The translations under genes and the position numbers were made by a program. A DNA stretch of 64,000 bases, from assembly GCF_002886255.1 (NCBI RefSeq), contig NZ_KZ614149.1, positions 124,001-188,000 on the forward strand. Reading direction: 5' to 3'. This DNA is from Alteribacillus bidgolensis (GTDB taxonomy: Bacteria; Bacillota; Bacilli; Bacillales; Marinococcaceae). Positions 42,518 through 51,410 of this stretch are shown piece by piece. Each line of letters starts with the position of its first letter. Position 1 is the stretch's first letter. The notes beneath the pieces are model-generated. The model was not told where the DNA came from. It saw nothing but the letters and a program-made list of their open reading frames with translations, and ran no database searches.

Positions 42518-43753
42518 TTACACATTCATGCTATATTCAAGGTCCTTATCTTCATTACTTTCATGGTGCTTTTCAGTACGATCAACAAAGACGGCACCGG
42601 CGGCATCACCTACAACGTTGACGGAGGTACGGAACATATCAAGAATACGATCGATCCCGGCAATCAAAGCAATCCCTTCTAGAGGCAGTCCGATATTGGT
42701 CAGCACGAAAGTAAGCATGATTAAACCGGCACCCGGCACCCCTGCCGTTCCGATCGAGGCCAACGTAGCAATCAAAATAACAGACAACATCTGCATGATG
42801 CTCAATTCAATGCCATAGAACTGAGCAATAAATAGAACGGCCACCCCTTGATATATGGCTGTTCCATCCATATTGATGGTCGCTCCGAGCGGCAGTACAA
42901 AACTGCTTGTTTTCTGGGATACGCCTAAATTTTCCTGTGAATTCTTCATTGTTAATGGTAATGTGCCTGCACTACTTGCCGAACTGAAAGCAAACAGGCC
43001 TGCAGGAGCGATTCCTTTGAAAAAAACTAGTGGACTCATTTTACCGCCTAATTTAACCACTATGGAATAGGTAATAACGATATGAAGCAAACAAGCAGCA
43101 AATACTCCCAAAATCACCTTTAACAGTGGAAGAAGCACAGACATACCGTATTCACCAACTACCGGTGCAATCAGCCCAAACACCCCGATGGGCGCCAGCA
43201 GAATAACGATCCCAGTGATTTTATACATCACTTCGGCTAAACCTTCAAAAAAGCGATAGACCGGTTGGGCTTTCTCCCCAACCAGGGAAATGGCAATCCC
43301 AATAAAAAGGGCAAAAAAGATAATCTGCAGGATCTCGCCTTCCACCATGGCTTCAAACGGATTGAGCGGGATAATATTCAACAGTGTATCTACCACATTC
43401 TGCTCCTCGGCTGCCGGCTCTGCTCCTACCGCTTCGGTAGGTATATCTACCCCGGCTCCGGGTTGAAAAGCTAAGCCAATGGCAAGCCCGATAGTAATGG
43501 CTACAGCTGATGTGCCTAAGTAATATGCAATGGTTTTCCCACCCATACGACCCAGTTTTCTGACGTTGCCGGTACCAGCTACACCAACTATTAGTGTGGA
43601 CAGGATTAAAGGAACTATGATGAATTGAATAAGACGAAGGAAGAAGTCACCCAGGGGCTGGACCACTTCCACACTCGGCCCTGCAATTACCCCTAAAATG
43701 ATGGCAGCAATAAAAGCGATCAGGATCTGAGTCAATAGATTCGGATTTTTCAC
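42518..43753 (-). CDS. gltP: dicarboxylate/amino acid:cation symporter (GltP-like)
   Basis: 411 residues from a GTG behind AAAGGAGG. Eight membrane helices plus two re-entrant loops as in the glutamate transporter family: FSSASSAGTLPLT with the serine-rich loop, the NMDGTAIYQGV motif, and GIDRILDMFRTSVNVVGDA for substrate binding. It takes up glutamate or aspartate with protons or sodium. Confidence 0.92.
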   Translation of the reverse strand: MKNPNLLTQILIAFIAAIILGVIAGPSVEVVQPLGDFFLRLIQFIIVPLILSTLIVGVAGTGNVRKLGRMGGKTIAYYLGTSAVAITIGLAIGLAFQPGAGVDIPTEAVGAEPAAEEQNVVDTLLNIIPLNPFEAMVEGEILQIIFFALFIGIAISLVGEKAQPVYRFFEGLAEVMYKITGIVILLAPIGVFGLIAPVVGEYGMSVLLPLLKVILGVFAACLLHIVITYSIVVKLGGKMSPLVFFKGIAPAGLFAFSSASSAGTLPLTMKNSQENLGVSQKTSSFVLPLGATINMDGTAIYQGVAVLFIAQFYGIELSIMQMLSVILIATLASIGTAGVPGAGLIMLTFVLTNIGLPLEGIALIAGIDRILDMFRTSVNVVGDAAGAVFVDRTEKHHESNEDKDLEYSMNV

Positions 43754-43847
43754 TTTGTAACCTCCTTTTCAACTTGATTATCTATATAATATTTAGGAAA
43801 ACTACAAAATAAAACTTAAATACCAATAATATACAATATGTTTATTT

Positions 43848-44818
43848 TCATGAAGGAAAAGCCACCTCCGCTCCTGTTAATGTCAAAAGTACCGCTGCGG
43901 AGGTGTTTTTTTGTTTACACGTAATCTTTGCTGCTAGAGAGGCTAAGTACTTTGGTAATTCGTAGAAATCATCTCCATCTAGATCATCAATTGAATCATC
44001 TGACATATGCTCGGCAATACCGAATAATCCATTCTTTACAATTTGTGTCAGCATGCCTTTCTGCTTCTGTCCCCAGCTGTGCTGTTGTCTGCGTATTTCA
44101 AAAAGGGCTGTTTCAGTACTATTGAGGGCAAAAGAGGATCTGGCCTGACCTGGAAGATCATTCGGATGGGTGATAATAGCGGTTCACCCTGCCCCAGAAA
44201 GGAGAAATTTCTGCATTTCCCATACCAGAGAACTCTTCCATACCTAATGCAGCGGCAAGTGCATAGCGTCTTGATTTAACCCGATCCAGCAGAGGATACT
44301 CGGATGTATATTTCGTGCTGTCAACTGGTCCCAATGGGGGATAGTCTAGTGCAACCTGTACGTACTGATCATCTTCCTCACTGTTATTGCAAGGCCCCAT
44401 GTAATGTAGATCGACATAGGATTCTACTTCATCAAACATAGTGACATTTTCACTTATTTTCTCCACTACTGGACCCAAGTGTCTTCAACATCTGAAGAAG
44501 AGCTTCCGTACCAGTTTTTTCGTTTCCATGGATTTTGCTAGTGACCAACAGTACCCGATCCCCGGTACCTACACGAGCTGCAAAGATTTCCCGCTCAAGC
44601 TGGGAATAGCCGACGACATCCACTCCAACCCTACCGTTACTCGTACCATCAATCTGACCAAGCCTGTCTTTCAACTGTTCGTGGTCCACCCACCCGTCAT
44701 AAGATGGATCATCCGAAAGCGGGCGGCATTCAGCGTTACCATTCGGAGCCATGGCTCCGATTGGAAATTGCGTTATCAGCAGGGCCATGGTAAGGAACAA
44801 AAAACAGATCTTACGCAT
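43848..44818 (-). pseudogene. secreted M14 zinc carboxypeptidase, decayed
   Basis: The intact start (44818, behind AAGGAGG) has a signal peptide and the zinc motif HGNE in VTSKIHGNEKTGTEALLQML. The frame then breaks near 44460. A second piece (about 44478-44158) carries VDLHYMGPCN and further text. A third piece (about 44125-43848) reads LFEIRRQQHSWGQKQKGMLTQIV, the usual end of such peptidases. The middle of the catalytic domain is missing between the first two pieces. Several frameshifts and a deletion make it dead. Confidence 0.8.
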
Positions 44819-45106
44819 AGATAACTTAACCTCCTTGGAATATTTTGGTTACAGTTTTCATACTATCTGGAACCTACAAAAGAAAACGTAAAAATAACAA
44901 ATAATCAAATAATTAAAAATATTAAATGTAGTATAATGGAAAATTTGTTTAAGGATTGATAATTTTGTCATCTGATCAGAAATATCCTCCTGGCTATTTC
45001 CAGACTTTCTGCCATTATCTTTGGAAGACATACAAACATACAACATACAAGGACATGCTCCAAAAATTTAATCAGAAAATGTAGAAAAAGATTTCAAAAT
45101 AAGTAA

Positions 45107-45161
45107 TTGACGTCTTTCTGAATTTTTACTTATAATTGAATTAATATTGAAAACGCTTACA
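45107..45161 (+). promoter_or_regulatory. promoter and cre site of the yngJ operon
   Basis: TTGACG (45107-45112), an 18-base spacer and TATAAT (45131-45136) form a sigma-A promoter. TGAAAACGCTTACA (45148-45161) fits the cre consensus TGWNANCGNTNWCA at every fixed position and covers about +5 to +18. CcpA binding there would repress initiation or block elongation. Start of the first gene is at 45255. Confidence 0.82.
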
Positions 45162-45254
45162 AAATTCAATACAAGGCAGAAATTCCTTTTTGGTCTGATT
45201 CTGAACAGTTGCTCAGTTTTAAAATGCCGGTATTAAAGGGATGGAGGAGAGGAA

Positions 45255-46397
45255 ATGAATTTTGAATTAACAAGTGAGCAGCGCATGACGAGGGATATGG
45301 TACGAGAGTTTGCAGAACAGGAGATTGCTCCTAAAGCACAAGAAGTCGATAAAGAAGCAAGATTTCCTGAAGAAACGTTTAAAAAAATGGGGGAGCTAGG
45401 GCTTTTAGGGATCCCCTTTCCAGAAAAATATGGTGGTTCCGGCGGGGACACGATAGCTTATGCGCTTGCTGTAGAAGAAGTGGGTAAAGCTTGTGGAAGT
45501 ACAGGGCTGAGTTATGCTGCTGCTGTTTCATTAGGAGCGAGTCCTCTATATTATTTTGGAACGGAACAACAAAAACAAGATTATTTAGTGCCGCTTGCAT
45601 CCGGCAAAGCTTTAGGTTCCTTTGGATTAACTGAGCCAAATGCCGGTTCTGATGCAGGAGGAACGAGAACAAAAGCAGAATTAATTGGTAAAGAGTACGT
45701 TATTAATGGAGAAAAATGCTGGATTACAAATGCTCAATATGCAAAAACGGTAATTGTCACAGCGGTGACTGCTAAAAATGATCAGGGAAAAAATATTATC
45801 TCAGCTTTTATTGTGCCCGCTAATACAGAAGGATTTACGATTACCAGTCCTTATGAAAAGATGGGAGTTCGCGGATCTAATACTTCTGAGCTTGTACTTG
45901 AGGACGTAAAAGTACCAAAAGACAATTTGCTTGGGGATCCAGCAAAGGGTTTCAATCAATTTCTTTATACCCTTGATGGAGGAAGAATCTCTATTGCAGC
46001 GCTTGCAGTAGGAATCGCACGCGGAGCATTTGAGAAAGCACTTGCTTATGCAAAGGAACGTAAGCAATTTGGTCAAACTATTTCTTCTTTTCAAGGAATT
46101 CAATTTAAATTAGCAGATATGGCAATGGAAATAGAAATCGCTCAAAACGTGGTTTTAAAGGCAGCATGGTTAAAAGACCAAGGCAAACCTTTTAAAAAAG
46201 AGGCTTCATATGCAAAACTGTTTGCTTCAGAAATGGCTACCAGAACATGCAATCAAGCATTACAAATCCACGGGGGTTACGGATACATGCGAGAATATGA
46301 AATAGAAAGAATGCTGCGGGACACTAAACTGATGGAAATTGGGGAAGGAACTTCTGAAATACAGAGAATGGTTATTGCTCGGGAGCTTGGCTGCTAA
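45255..46397 (+). CDS. yngJ: acyl-CoA dehydrogenase (isovaleryl-CoA type)
   Basis: 380 residues, start after GGAGGAGAGG. FAD enzyme that oxidises a short branched acyl-CoA. Blocks: FGLTEPNAGSDAGG, NGEKCWITNA, KMGVRGSNTSELVLEDV, and the C-terminal QIHGGYGYMREYEIERMLRD with GEGTSEIQR holding a candidate catalytic Glu. The downstream MCC-like carboxylase, hydratase and HMG-CoA lyase fix the pathway as leucine/isovalerate breakdown. First gene of a seven-gene operon. Confidence 0.93.
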   Translation: MNFELTSEQRMTRDMVREFAEQEIAPKAQEVDKEARFPEETFKKMGELGLLGIPFPEKYGGSGGDTIAYALAVEEVGKACGSTGLSYAAAVSLGASPLYYFGTEQQKQDYLVPLASGKALGSFGLTEPNAGSDAGGTRTKAELIGKEYVINGEKCWITNAQYAKTVIVTAVTAKNDQGKNIISAFIVPANTEGFTITSPYEKMGVRGSNTSELVLEDVKVPKDNLLGDPAKGFNQFLYTLDGGRISIAALAVGIARGAFEKALAYAKERKQFGQTISSFQGIQFKLADMAMEIEIAQNVVLKAAWLKDQGKPFKKEASYAKLFASEMATRTCNQALQIHGGYGYMREYEIERMLRDTKLMEIGEGTSEIQRMVIARELGC

Positions 46398-46435
46398 TTG
46401 TATTTATTAATCATTTTTTGGGAAGGAGAGAACCA

Positions 46436-48076
46436 ATGACAGGGACATTGGATATTTCCGTTGGTAAACTGCTTGAACAAACAGCATGTTTATATGGTGA
46501 AAAAGAGGCGGTAGTCTATCCGGATCGCGGACTTCGTTACACTTACTTAGAATTTGAAGAAATTTGCAAAAAAGCAGCAAAGGGATTCATCAATCTTGGA
46601 GTGGAGAAAGGAGATCATATAGCTATTTGGGCTGCTAATAAGCCAGAATGGTTAATATCTCAGTTTTCCACCGCCAAAACAGGTGCCATATTAGTAACGG
46701 TCAACACAAATTATATGGCACAAGAGCTGGAATATTTACTTCAACAGTCGGATGCTTCCACCTTAATTTTACAAGAATCATTTAAAGGTGTTTCTTATAC
46801 AGAAATTCTTTATGATGTCATCCCTGAACTAAAGAATGCAGAGCCTGGCAAGCTATCTAGCGATAAGTTTCCTTTTTTAAAAAACATTATATTTTTAGGT
46901 GATGAACAAAAACCTGGCATGCTTACATGGAAACAATTAATGGATATGTCAAACGGCACAAGTGAAGAAACTTTAAAGCAGCGAATGTTGTCTTTAAACC
47001 CTGATGATGTAATAAATATGCAATACACCTCAGGAACGACCGGATTTCCTAAAGGAGTAATGCTTACACACAAAAATATTGTAAATAACGGCCTAAATAT
47101 TGCAGAATGTATGGAGCTTACAGAAGAAGATCGTCTTTGTATTCCAGTTCCGTTTTTTCATTGTTTTGGCTGTGTTCTTGGAACAATGGCATGCGTAACG
47201 AAAGCGGCAGCTATGGTTCCAGTAGAAGAGTTTGGACCTTTGAAAGTGTTAAAAGCGGTGGAGAGTGAACAATGCACTGCGCTTCATGGAGTCCCAACAA
47301 TGTTTATTGCTGAAATGAACCACCCGAAGTTTCCAGAATTCAACCTCCGTTCCCTCAGAACAGGAATAATGGCAGGCTCAAATTGTCCGGTAGAGGTAAT
47401 GAAAGGTGTCATCGAAAAAATGGGGGCAGACGAAATAACGATAGCATATGGTCAAACTGAATCTTCCCCCGTTATCACTCAGACAAGAGTAGATGATTCG
47501 ATTGAACGAAGAGTGGAAACAGTTGGAAAAGCTCTTCCTAATGTCGAAGTCAAAATCGTAAATCCTAACACGAAAGAAGAACTTCCACGCGGGGAACAAG
47601 GTGAGCTTTGCACGAGAGGCTATCACGTGATGAAAGGCTATTACAAACAAAAAGAGGCTACGAGAAATGTTTTATCGGAAGATGGCTGGTTATTTACAGG
47701 GGACCTGGCCGTGATGGATGAAGGCGGATACTGTAAAATTACAGGCCGTTTAAAAGATATGATTATTAGAGGCGGAGAAAACATATATCCACGAGAAATA
47801 GAAGAGTTTTTATATCAACATCCAAAACTTCTTGATGTGCAAATAGTCGGTATACCGAATGATAAATATGGAGAAGAGGTCTCTGCATGGGTTCGATTAA
47901 AAGAAGGAGAAGTATGTACTGCTGACGAAATACGTTCGTACTGCGAAGGGAAAATTTCACGTCATAAAATCCCTGCCTACATTACTTTTGTGGATGAGTA
48001 TCCTATGACTGCTTCGGGAAAGATCCAAAAATTTAAACTCCGTGAATTAGCGAAAAGCCAATTTTCTATTAAATGA
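46436..48076 (+). CDS. yngI: acyl-CoA synthetase (AMP-forming)
   Basis: 546 residues from the ATG behind AAGGAGAG; the in-frame start at 46418 lacks a site. It activates a fatty or branched acid with ATP and CoA. The P-loop-like YTSGTTGFPKGVML, the YGQTE motif, GYHVMKGYY and the hinge GRLKDMIIRGGENIYPREIEE are present. It stands second in the operon and overlaps or abuts the next gene. Confidence 0.93.
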   Translation: MTGTLDISVGKLLEQTACLYGEKEAVVYPDRGLRYTYLEFEEICKKAAKGFINLGVEKGDHIAIWAANKPEWLISQFSTAKTGAILVTVNTNYMAQELEYLLQQSDASTLILQESFKGVSYTEILYDVIPELKNAEPGKLSSDKFPFLKNIIFLGDEQKPGMLTWKQLMDMSNGTSEETLKQRMLSLNPDDVINMQYTSGTTGFPKGVMLTHKNIVNNGLNIAECMELTEEDRLCIPVPFFHCFGCVLGTMACVTKAAAMVPVEEFGPLKVLKAVESEQCTALHGVPTMFIAEMNHPKFPEFNLRSLRTGIMAGSNCPVEVMKGVIEKMGADEITIAYGQTESSPVITQTRVDDSIERRVETVGKALPNVEVKIVNPNTKEELPRGEQGELCTRGYHVMKGYYKQKEATRNVLSEDGWLFTGDLAVMDEGGYCKITGRLKDMIIRGGENIYPREIEEFLYQHPKLLDVQIVGIPNDKYGEEVSAWVRLKEGEVCTADEIRSYCEGKISRHKIPAYITFVDEYPMTASGKIQKFKLRELAKSQFSIK

Positions 48077-48093
48077 AGAGTGAGGTGAAAAAT

Positions 48094-49443
48094 TTGTTTC
48101 GTAAAGTGTTAATTGCTAATAGAGGAGAGATTGCTTGCAGAATTGTGCGGGCATGTGAGGAACTAGGTATTATCTCTGCAGCAGTTTATTCAGAAGCAGA
48201 CCACCAGGCTGAGCATGTAAAAATGGCTGATGAAGCTTATCTTATCGGTCCTGCACCAGTTAAAGAAAGCTATCTTAATATTCATTCTATTCTGCAGGCA
48301 GCTAAAGATGCAGGGGCTGATGCAGTGCATCCCGGATATGGTCTATTATCAGAAAACGCTGATTTTGCAAAAAAATGTGAAAGAGAGGATATTACGTTTA
48401 TAGGACCTTCTCCGGAAAGCATGGAATTAATGGGAGATAAAATATCGGCTAGAAAAGCAATGAAAAATGCAGAAATACCGATTATTCCAGGTATAAATCA
48501 AAGGGTGGAAAGCGTAGAGGCTGCTTTAAAAGACGCTGAACAAATAGGATATCCCGTCATGTTAAAGGCCTCTGCAGGCGGGGGCGGAATTGGTATGCAG
48601 AAAGTTAACAATGAAAAAGAATTAAGAAAAGCATTTGAAGGGAATAAAAAACGAGCCAGTGACTTTTTCGGAAATGGAACTCTTTATATTGAAAAAATTA
48701 TTGAACATGCAAGACATGTTGAAATACAAATTCTCGCCGATCAGCATGGAAATGTGATTCATCTTGGAGAGCGAGATTGTTCGATACAGCGCCGTAATCA
48801 AAAAGTGCTAGAAGAAAGTCCATCTCCTTTTATAAACGCTGCCACTCGTCAAAAAATGGGAGAAGCAGCAATAAAAGCAGCAGAACATATCGGATACAGG
48901 AATGCAGGAACGATTGAATTTTTAGTGGACGATCAACAACAATTTTATTTCTTGGAAATGAACACAAGACTTCAAGTGGAGCACCCAGTTACGGAAGAAG
49001 TAACAAACGTTGATATAGTCCAGTGGCAGCTGCGCGTAGCTTCAGGAGAAATACTTCATATAACACAAGATAGTATTATACAAAATGGTCACGCATTAGA
49101 AGCAAGAATTTATGCTGAGGATCCAAGTAATTTTTTTCCTTCTCCTGGAAAAATTACAGCTTTAACTCTGCCAAGAGGAGAACATATACGTCACGAATGC
49201 GGGGTAAGGGAAGGGATCGTCGTCACTCCTCATTATGATCCGATGATTGCTAAAATTATTACTACTGGTAAAGACCGACACGAATCCATTAACCAAATGA
49301 TCAGCGCTCTCAATAATTATCACGTTGAGGGGATAAAAACGAATATTCCAATGATATTAGAAGTACTTAACCATCAAGATTTTAAACAAGGACAGACAAC
49401 AACGGCTTTTGTAACGGATATTCTTCGTTCTACAAATGTATAA
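48094..49443 (+). CDS. yngHA: biotin carboxylase subunit of an acyl-CoA carboxylase
   Basis: 449 residues if the TTG at 48094 is used; GAGGTG lies six bases before it and the protein then begins FRKVLIANRGEIACRIVRA like its relatives. The ATG at 48073 overlaps the yngI stop but has no site. Biotin carboxylase fold: KASAGGGGIGMQ ATP-grasp loop, ERDCSIQRRNQK, and EMNTRLQVEHPVTE. With YngHB and YngE it should form methylcrotonyl-CoA carboxylase. Confidence 0.93.
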   Translation: MFRKVLIANRGEIACRIVRACEELGIISAAVYSEADHQAEHVKMADEAYLIGPAPVKESYLNIHSILQAAKDAGADAVHPGYGLLSENADFAKKCEREDITFIGPSPESMELMGDKISARKAMKNAEIPIIPGINQRVESVEAALKDAEQIGYPVMLKASAGGGGIGMQKVNNEKELRKAFEGNKKRASDFFGNGTLYIEKIIEHARHVEIQILADQHGNVIHLGERDCSIQRRNQKVLEESPSPFINAATRQKMGEAAIKAAEHIGYRNAGTIEFLVDDQQQFYFLEMNTRLQVEHPVTEEVTNVDIVQWQLRVASGEILHITQDSIIQNGHALEARIYAEDPSNFFPSPGKITALTLPRGEHIRHECGVREGIVVTPHYDPMIAKIITTGKDRHESINQMISALNNYHVEGIKTNIPMILEVLNHQDFKQGQTTTAFVTDILRSTNV

Positions 49444-49459
49444 GCAAGGAGGCAAAAAA

Positions 49460-49672
49460 ATGAATGTCATAACAGCTTCAATGGCCGGTAACTTATGGAA
49501 ATTATTAGTAAGTTCCGGTGAAGAAGTAAAGGAAGGCCAGGAAGTAGCCATTTTAGAATCCATGAAAATGGAGATACCGATTACAGCAAAAGCAAACGGC
49601 AAAATAAAAACAGTGTTAAAAGAAGAAGGGGAGTTTGTGAATGAAGGGGATGAATTGTTTGAATTAGAGTAG
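49460..49672 (+). CDS. yngHB: biotin carboxyl carrier protein
   Basis: 70 residues from the ATG behind AAGGAGG; the upstream ATG at 49436 overlaps yngHA. A biotinyl domain with the modified Lys in ESMKMEIP. It carries CO2 between the carboxylase (YngHA) and the transferase (YngE). The minimal, stand-alone carrier is typical for this operon. Confidence 0.95.
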   Translation: MNVITASMAGNLWKLLVSSGEEVKEGQEVAILESMKMEIPITAKANGKIKTVLKEEGEFVNEGDELFELE

Positions 49673-49686
49673 ATAGGGGGAGCAGG

Positions 49687-50619
49687 ATGAGTTGGCCAAT
49701 AAATGTAACGATAAAAGAAGTAGGACCTCGTGATGGTCTTCAGAATGAAAAAAAATTAATCCCGACTAAAGTAAAAACGGACTGGATTAATCAATTATCA
49801 CAGAGTGGATTACGCCATATTGAAATTACGTCTTTTGTCCACCCAAAGTGGGTTCCTGCTTTGGCGGATGCAAAAGACGTTGTCAAATCGATTCAGCGAA
49901 AAGAAGGAGTAGTCTATACCGCATTAGTTCCAAATCAAAAAGGGCTTGAAGCTGCAATAGAGACTAACGTTGATGAAATTGCAGTTTTTATGTCCGCTAC
50001 AGAAACCCACAACAAAAAGAATGTAAACAAAAGTATAGATGAAACACTGCCGGTTTTACGACAAACAGCAGAAGAAGCAGTCAAAGCAAATATACCCGTT
50101 CGAGCCTATGTATCTACAGCATTTTTTTGTCCTTATGAAGGACGAACCAATTCTGAAAATGTACGAAGAATAAGTGAATCACTTTTAGAAATAGGGGCAT
50201 ATGAGTTATCGATTGGAGATACAGTTGGTACGGCTTCTCCTATGCAAGTAGAAGACACGTTGAACCATTTATTAAAAGGCATTCCTGCAAATAAATTAGC
50301 TATGCATTTTCATGATACGAGGGGAACCGCCCTTTCTAATACACTAAAAGCACTTGAAATGGGGATACAGACTTTTGACAGCTCTTGTGGAGGATTGGGA
50401 GGCTGTCCATACGCACCAGGTGCTTCTGGAAATACAGCAACGGAAGATCTTCTTTATATGCTTCACCAAATGGGCATCAAAACAGGTGTTTCAGAAGAAA
50501 AAATGGTCGAAAACGCTATGTTTATGGAAAATCATATTGGAAAGCCTTTACCAAGTAAAGCGCTGCAAGCACATAAAGGAAAAAAAGCAATTCTAGCTAA
50601 GAATGGAGAGAACAGATGA
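49687..50619 (+). CDS. yngG: hydroxymethylglutaryl-CoA lyase
   Basis: 310 residues, start after GGGGGAGC. It splits HMG-CoA into acetoacetate and acetyl-CoA, the last step of leucine breakdown. TIM-barrel blocks: KEVGPRDGLQNEK with metal-site Asp, the HFHDTRG motif and the cysteine loop GGLGGCPYAPGASGN. It overlaps the next gene by four bases. Confidence 0.96.
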   Translation: MSWPINVTIKEVGPRDGLQNEKKLIPTKVKTDWINQLSQSGLRHIEITSFVHPKWVPALADAKDVVKSIQRKEGVVYTALVPNQKGLEAAIETNVDEIAVFMSATETHNKKNVNKSIDETLPVLRQTAEEAVKANIPVRAYVSTAFFCPYEGRTNSENVRRISESLLEIGAYELSIGDTVGTASPMQVEDTLNHLLKGIPANKLAMHFHDTRGTALSNTLKALEMGIQTFDSSCGGLGGCPYAPGASGNTATEDLLYMLHQMGIKTGVSEEKMVENAMFMENHIGKPLPSKALQAHKGKKAILAKNGENR

Positions 50620-51398
50620 CCCGATACATTCGCGTTGATAAGCCGCATGAAGGAATAACGGTAATAACTTTGAATAGACCATCCACAGCAAATGCTCTAT
50701 CAATATCCCTTTTAAATAAATTGCAAGAGACTTTAAAAGATCTCGCTTATGATGCTTCCTGCCGCGTTTTAATTATTCGTGGAGAAGGAGAAAAAGTATT
50801 TTGCGCTGGAGCAGATCTAAAAGAAAGAGCTAATATGAATCAGATCGAAGTTCGAAAAACTGTCTCTTTCATCAAGGAATCCATAAATCGAATTGAAAAT
50901 TTTCCAAAACCGGTCATTGCTGCAATGAATGGAAGCGCTCTTGGCGGCGGACTTGAATTAGCTCTCGCATGTGATTTGCGTATTGCAAGTGCCGACGGAA
51001 AATACGGACTGCCAGAAACTTCTCTAGCTATTATCCCTGGAGGAGGCGGAACTCAGCTTTTACCTCGGCTTATTGGAAAGGCAAAAGCGAAAGAATTAAT
51101 ATATACAGCCCGGAAAATTTCTGGAAAAGAAGCAGTTGAATTAGGAATCGCGGAGTATGCAGCAGAAAGTGGTCACGTATTTAATAAAGCAGTGGAGCTG
51201 GCATTAGAAATAAGAAGAAATGGGCCTGTTGCTGTATCAGCTGCGAAAACAGCCATTAATGGCGGGATTGATTCAGAATTAACGACGGGTCTTGTAATTG
51301 AAGAAAAATCCTATGAAGCCACGATAAGTACAGAAGACAGATTAGAAGGGCTAAGGGCTTTCAAAGAAAAACGTGAGCCAGTATATTACGGTAAATAG
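50616..51398 (+). CDS. yngF: enoyl-CoA hydratase (methylglutaconyl-CoA hydratase)
   Basis: 260 residues, ATGA overlap with yngG. Crotonase fold: FCAGADLKER, the oxyanion-hole block NGSALGGGLELALACDLRIAS and PETSLAIIPGGGGTQLLPR with a catalytic Glu. From its place between MCC and HMG-CoA lyase genes it should hydrate 3-methylglutaconyl-CoA. Confidence 0.94.
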   Translation: MTRYIRVDKPHEGITVITLNRPSTANALSISLLNKLQETLKDLAYDASCRVLIIRGEGEKVFCAGADLKERANMNQIEVRKTVSFIKESINRIENFPKPVIAAMNGSALGGGLELALACDLRIASADGKYGLPETSLAIIPGGGGTQLLPRLIGKAKAKELIYTARKISGKEAVELGIAEYAAESGHVFNKAVELALEIRRNGPVAVSAAKTAINGGIDSELTTGLVIEEKSYEATISTEDRLEGLRAFKEKREPVYYGK

Positions 51399-51410
51399 GA
51401 GGTGTACATT

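Noticed and set aside
44858..45046. 62-codon minus-strand ORF
   Set aside because: No ribosome binding site and low-complexity aromatic text from AT-rich DNA; it lies in the control region before yngJ.
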